From contig JALIGW010000003.1 in NCBI GenBank assembly GCA_023053685.1, positions 45,082,496 to 45,146,495 on the forward strand: a stretch of DNA of 64,000 nt, given 5' to 3'. The position numbers and the translations under genes were made by a program. The DNA comes from Diadophis punctatus similis (lineage: Eukaryota > Chordata > Lepidosauria > Squamata > Dipsadidae). Numbering within the stretch: the first letter of the stretch is position 1; every line of letters begins with the position of its first letter. The notes under the pieces were generated by a model. It had not been told where the DNA came from. It did no database searches and worked only from the letters and a program-made list of their open reading frames with translations. Positions 59,770-64,000 of the stretch are shown here, one piece after another.

Positions 59770-60389
59770 CTTTAGTGGCAATGGTATGTTAGGCACCATA
59801 TAAACAATAGATATAAAATTATTGCCTTCCAGAAGATGTCAAGGACTAGACGTATAAGATTGGAATTAAAGAAAACTACCATACTAAGGACTGAATGTTG
59901 TAATGTTGGATGAAGAAGCACCAATTGGGAATATAAAAAACGATTACACCTTTACTTCCATTATTATAGTTTGCTAGATATGGATAATCTACTCAAATAA
60001 ATACTACTTTCTCAAAAAAAATTCGTAAGGAAGATATTAGCAGCATATCTGTTGCAGATACTGCTATCTTTAAAATGGAATAACTTCTGTGTTGGGACTG
60101 AGAATCTGGAATAAATTTAAAGCAAGATTGTCTCCTAAAATCCCTTTATGGCTGCCACCCCAGAAAGCTTTTTTCAGAAGAGATATGATAATTATACAAA
60201 CTTGGTTGACTTATCCTGATCTACCGATCTTCACTGAAAGAGAACCTAGATTAAAAACAAGAGTTGGAAAGGAGATTATATTTGTCAATAGTTTGCCTAT
60301 GTACAATTGCCAGAAAGATTTACACTGGATAAAAAGATATTTTTTTGCAGATGAAGAAACAGACTTTAAAAGAAACTTATATACTAATG
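59770..60389 (+). mobile_element. L1 LINE, ORF2 C-terminal region, left part
   Basis: The plus frame from 60089 reads PLWLPPQKAFFRRDMIIIQT and LPIFTEREPRLKTRVGKEII, the region between reverse transcriptase and the Cys-rich end of L1 ORF2. It is open for about 100 codons up to the hAT-like insertion at 60390 and resumes at 61976. The 5' end is not defined. Confidence 0.75.
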
Positions 60390-60944
60390 GAGGGGTGAAA
60401 TGCTACTGGTTTGGACCGGTTCGGCCGTACCGGTAGCAGCAGCCACTGGTGGTTCACCGAACCAGTAGCTACGGCTGGCTGGCCACCCCCCCCAATGGGT
60501 CCCCCAGTCGCCGTTTGCTCGCTCGCTCGCCCTGCCCCGCCCAGTTTCTGCTCTGCAGCTTGCCTGCCTGAAGCACTGCGCCCCTGATCTGCCTGCCAGG
60601 TTAGCCTGCGAAGTCACGGCCTACCTAGCTGCCCATCCCCACCCTCCCGTGCCAGCTCCACGGGGCTTGGGGCTCTGAAGCAGCCCACTGGCTACCCACC
60701 CGGCCACCTGCCTGCTCTCTTTGACTGCTGGCGCCACTCCGGGAACTCAGCTTGTGGAGTCCGACGCCTTGGGGGAAGGAGGCTCAACTACGGCACCACT
60801 TCCCACCTGCGAAGAAGCGGAGCGAGAGGGGTGGAAGCCGGCGACAGCCAGCAGGGCAGCAGCCCCCCGCGCAGGGAGAGGGCCAGGGCCAGCCACGCCA
60901 TGCCACCGTGGAGCTTTCCCTTCGGCTTGGGTGGCAGCGCTTAC

Positions 60945-60998
60945 CCGGGTGGGCCAGTGCGGGTAGCCCTTCATCTTCACCAGCTCGCCACACTTGTA
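60945..60998 (-). pseudogene. HDGF-family PWWP exon fragment with splice donor (left arm)
   Basis: The minus strand reads [18 protein letters not shown] followed directly by GTAAGC. HDGF-family proteins start their PWWP domain with [20 protein letters not shown], and exon 1 of these genes ends at this point. Two residues (FA) are missing in both arms, so the loss predates the inverted duplication. PWWP domains bind methylated histone H3; this piece alone cannot fold as one. Confidence 0.8.
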
Positions 60999-61247
60999 GG
61001 CCAGAGCTGAACATGGCACGGGAGGAGATCGCCGCGCCTCCCCAGCAACAGGCGCACCAGGGCTGCCTTACCCGCCTTACCCGCCTCCGTGCACTGCGCA
61101 TGGAAGGGGCTGCTGCCGCTGCTCTCACCACCCTCCCTCCCTGCCTGGCTGCAGACATCTGCCTGCACAAAGCAACCTCCCGAAGCAGCCCCGCCATTTG
61201 CTTTCTTCCTTCTCCTGCCGCAAAACGAAAGTGAACGGCGGCATGAC

Positions 61248-61301
61248 TACAAGTGGGGCAACCTGGTGAAGATGAAGGGCTACCCACACTGGCCTGCCTG
61301 G
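61248..61301 (+). pseudogene. HDGF-family PWWP exon fragment with splice donor (right arm)
   Basis: The plus strand reads [18 protein letters not shown] followed by GTAAAC, a weaker donor. It is the inverted partner of 60945-60998 and differs at C-W, E-N and T-A/R-W. The reading frame stays open into the intron-like sequence, but there is no sign of a complete gene. Confidence 0.8.
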
Positions 61302-61975
61302 GTAAACGCTGCCGCCCAGGCTGAAGGGAAAGCTCTGCGGTGGCATGGCATTGCTGGGCCTGGCCCTCTCCCCGTGCGGGGGGCTGCCGCCCCACCGGCG
61401 GCTTCCACCCCTCTCACCCCGCTTCTTCACTGGTGGGAAGTGGCGCCACGGCTGAGCCTCCTTCCCCTGGAGCGCCGGACTCCACAAGCCGAGTTCCCAG
61501 AGTGGTGCCGGCGGTCAAAGAGAGCAGGCAGGTGGTCAGGTGGGAAGCCAGTGGGTGCTTCAGAGCCCCAAGCCCTGTGGAGCCGGCACGGGAGGCACGG
61601 GTGGAAGGCGGCCTTGTCTACAGCATCTCCCTCCCCTCTTTGGATCACCCTGCAGGGACGGTGGCTCTGCCTTTGCAGAAATGGGGCGGGCGGTTTGTAC
61701 GGAGGATTGGCAGGGGGGATGCATGGTCCTCCGGGATGGAGAGCGTGGCAAGAGAAGACCCTGAGGTTCGCTTGGGCAGTCAAGCCAGACGGCGGAGGGA
61801 AACTCAAAGCATTGGGGGCTTCAGAAGGCAGAATGTGCTTCAGAATGTGCAGCTCCTGGCTCTAACAGTGAGTGACGTGAGTGATGTCAAGTTGGCCACA
61901 CCCACCCGGTCACATGACCCTCAGCAAGCCATGCCCACAGAGCCAATGGCAAAAAAAAATTAGATTTCACCACTG

Positions 61976-62632
61976 TACTAATGGCAACCATCTCATTGCC
62001 AAGGAATATAAAATGTTGTTGAAAATGAACCAGGAGGATGAATGTATTGAGTGTATGATTAAATGGGAAAAAAAAATATGGATACAATACTATGCTCTAT
62101 CAATGGGAAAATGTGGATTAATAGATGAAATTTTAATTACCTATAATATGAAAGAAATTTTTTATAAAATGACATATCTTCTGATTTCTGAAAAATTGTC
62201 AAAATGTATACAATAAGGGAATATCACTCAAGTGTTGGAAATGTAATCAATATGAAAGTACTTCTTATCATCTTTAGTGTACATGTAAGACTGCCAGGTA
62301 ATATTGGGATCAGATATGTTGTTTGATTCAGAAAATATTAAAAATGAATATGAAATTGAAACCAGAAGCTTATCACAGATAAGCTTGAAAGAAAGCATGG
62401 GATTTTGTTTCTATATATGACAATGGTGGCAATACTTTTATATGCAGAGAGATGAAAACAAATTTCCACTGAAGAGTGGATTCTGAAATTAATGAAATGG
62501 GCAGAGATGGGAAAACTAACTATTTTGATGAAAGACAAAAGCCTTCCTAGCTTCATTTCTATCTGGAGACCACATTTGGACTTCTTGCTTCAGAAAGATA
62601 GAAAATGGAAGTTTTGATTTTAGGATTCACTG
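61976..62632 (+). mobile_element. L1 LINE, ORF2 C-terminal region, right part
   Basis: It continues the L1 frame after the hAT-like element, with a Cys/His segment (CWKCNQYESTSYH) typical of the L1 ORF2 end, then EEWILKLMKWAEMGKLTILM. Several stops and shifts. The segment equals the one at the window's left edge (EEDVI, CAEMDKLTLKM). Confidence 0.75.
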
Positions 62633-62633
62633 A

Positions 62634-62740
62634 ATAGAATAGAACAGAACAGAACAGAACAGAACAGAACAGAACAGAACAGAACAGAACAGAACAGAAC
62701 AGAACAGAACAGAACAGAACAGAACAGAATAGAATAGAAT
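62634..62740. repeat. (AGAAC)n/(AGAAT)n microsatellite at a CR1 3' end
   Basis: About 18 AGAAC units bounded on both sides by AGAAT units, directly before the CR1 terminus. AGAAC probably arose from AGAAT by one change and then expanded. Confidence 0.96.
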
Positions 62741-62743
62741 AAT

Positions 62744-63008
62744 AGAGTTGGAAGGGACCTTGGAGGTCTTTTAGTCCAACCCCCTGCTTAGGCAGGAAAC
62801 CCTACACCACGTCAGACAAATGGTTATCCAACATCTTCTTAAAAACTTCCAGTGTTGGAGCATTCACAACTTCTGGAGGCAAGCTGTTCCACGGATTAAT
62901 TGTTCTAACTGTCAGGAAATTTCTCCTTAGTTCTAAGTTGCTTCTCTCCTTGATTAGTTTCCACCCATTGCTTCTTGTTCTACTCTCAGGTGCTTTGGAG
63001 AATAGTGG
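62744..63008 (-). mobile_element. CR1/L3-type LINE, 3' end
   Basis: AGAGTTGGAAGGGACCTTGG and the minus-strand reading RTINPWNSLPPEVVNAPTLE, FKKMLDNHLSDVV. Highly similar to the copy at 5101. 5'-truncated near 63008. Confidence 0.93.
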
Positions 63009-63360
63009 AGAATAGAGAATAGAGAACTGATTAGATCTGTTATGATTACTTAAAGTATATTTCAATGTTATCATTAGACACCCCCCCCCTCTCTCTCCCT
63101 CCCTCCCTCCCCCCTCTCCATCTTCCTTTAACAATATCAAGAGCTCATCTGAGAAAGGAAGTGCTAAGAGGATACAAAATAAGACCGAAGCACTGAAAAT
63201 GAGAACATTTGAATAGGTTGATTAAAAAAGAGAAGAAAAAGAAACCTGCCAACATTAATATATACTTATTCTTGAACTTTCTGTTCCCAGTCATTTTACA
63301 TGATTAAATTAAAAATTAACACATAGTAATTTCAAACAACAGTGAACATTTAATGAAAGC
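63009..63360. other. No recognised feature; short (CCCT)n run
   Basis: A C/T-rich run at 63079-63119 (CCCTCCCTCC); otherwise ordinary. Confidence 0.5.
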
Positions 63361-63381
63361 AGATACAATTTTATATATGTG

Positions 63382-64000
<619 letters not shown>

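Larger units (their letters stand above)
60655..61590. repeat. Long inverted repeat, arms about 350 bp
   Basis: Left GGGCTTGGGGCTCTGAAGCA, CTGCTCTCTTTGACTGCTGG, AGGGTAGCCC-type blocks are mirrored by TTCAGAGCCCCAAGCCCTGT, GGTCAAAGAGAGCAGGCAGG and AAGGGCTACCCACACTGGCC. Arms have diverged by scattered substitutions and small indels. Confidence 0.88.
60390..61975. mobile_element. Large hAT-like element (1.6 kb) with an HDGF-like exon in both hairpin arms
   Basis: GAGGGGTGAAATGCTACTGG to TTAGATTTCACCACTG with perfect duplication TACTAATG (60382-60389, 61976-61983) inside the L1 ORF. The interior is GC-rich. Two arms of about 350 bp (60655-60998 and 61248-61590) are inverted copies around a 250-bp loop. 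No transposase. The tail (CAAGTTGGCCACACCCACCC) is shared with the 1.9-kb element. Confidence 0.9.

Noticed and set aside
61089..61865. A 258-codon plus-strand frame
   Set aside because: It runs through the loop, one hairpin arm, intron-like sequence and the transposon tail. Only the PWWP-like block inside is protein-like.

Overview
The window looks like snake (advanced, colubroid-type) nuclear DNA. The evidence is 3' ends of a CR1/L3-type LINE preceded by (AGAAT/AGAAC/AAT)n microsatellites, tRNA-derived Sauria-type SINEs, L2- and L1-type LINE fragments, a Gypsy gag, and a very dense layer of non-autonomous TIR transposons, mostly with perfect or near-perfect 8-bp target duplications (hAT-like). 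There are no bacterial or phage signatures, no CRISPR array and no operon-like gene order.

Host gene content is sparse. The left 10 kb carries the first three coding exons of a minus-strand gene that I recognise as ARMC12: exon 1 at 10160-10298, exon 2 at 6624-6781 and exon 3 at 4782-4916. The three join in frame with GT-AG sites into about 144 residues. Its remaining exons are not seen and probably lie beyond the left edge. I recognise no other intact host gene; most long reading frames in the window are low-complexity or transposon sequence.

Layout: 1-350 L1 3' end; 537-949 retroposed insertion; 1324-3309 a 2-kb hAT-like element with a long hairpin and a 1-kb polypurine tract; 4-10.3 kb ARMC12 with repeats in its introns; 11.9-12.7 kb and 18.2-19.4 kb two GC-rich mosaics holding first-exon-like pieces (ATG plus splice donor); 13-32 kb scattered hAT-like elements, palindromic MITEs, SINEs, LINE fragments and microsatellites; 35.1-36.3 kb a mariner-like MITE split by a Gypsy fragment with one LTR; 37-56 kb more of the same families; 57.8-62.6 kb two large hAT-like elements (1.9 and 1.6 kb) with long hairpins, one inserted in an L1 ORF2. 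Both hairpin arms of the second hold an HDGF-family PWWP-type exon fragment ending at a splice donor.

The most interesting theme is that several TIR elements carry GC-rich first-exon-like pieces of host genes, sometimes duplicated as inverted arms. This resembles Pack-type gene capture. The same elements disperse NRF1-like (GCGCATGCGC) and ZNF143/THAP11-like (ACTTCAACTCCCAGAATTC) motifs. The main weakness is that copy number, host parents and expression cannot be tested here.
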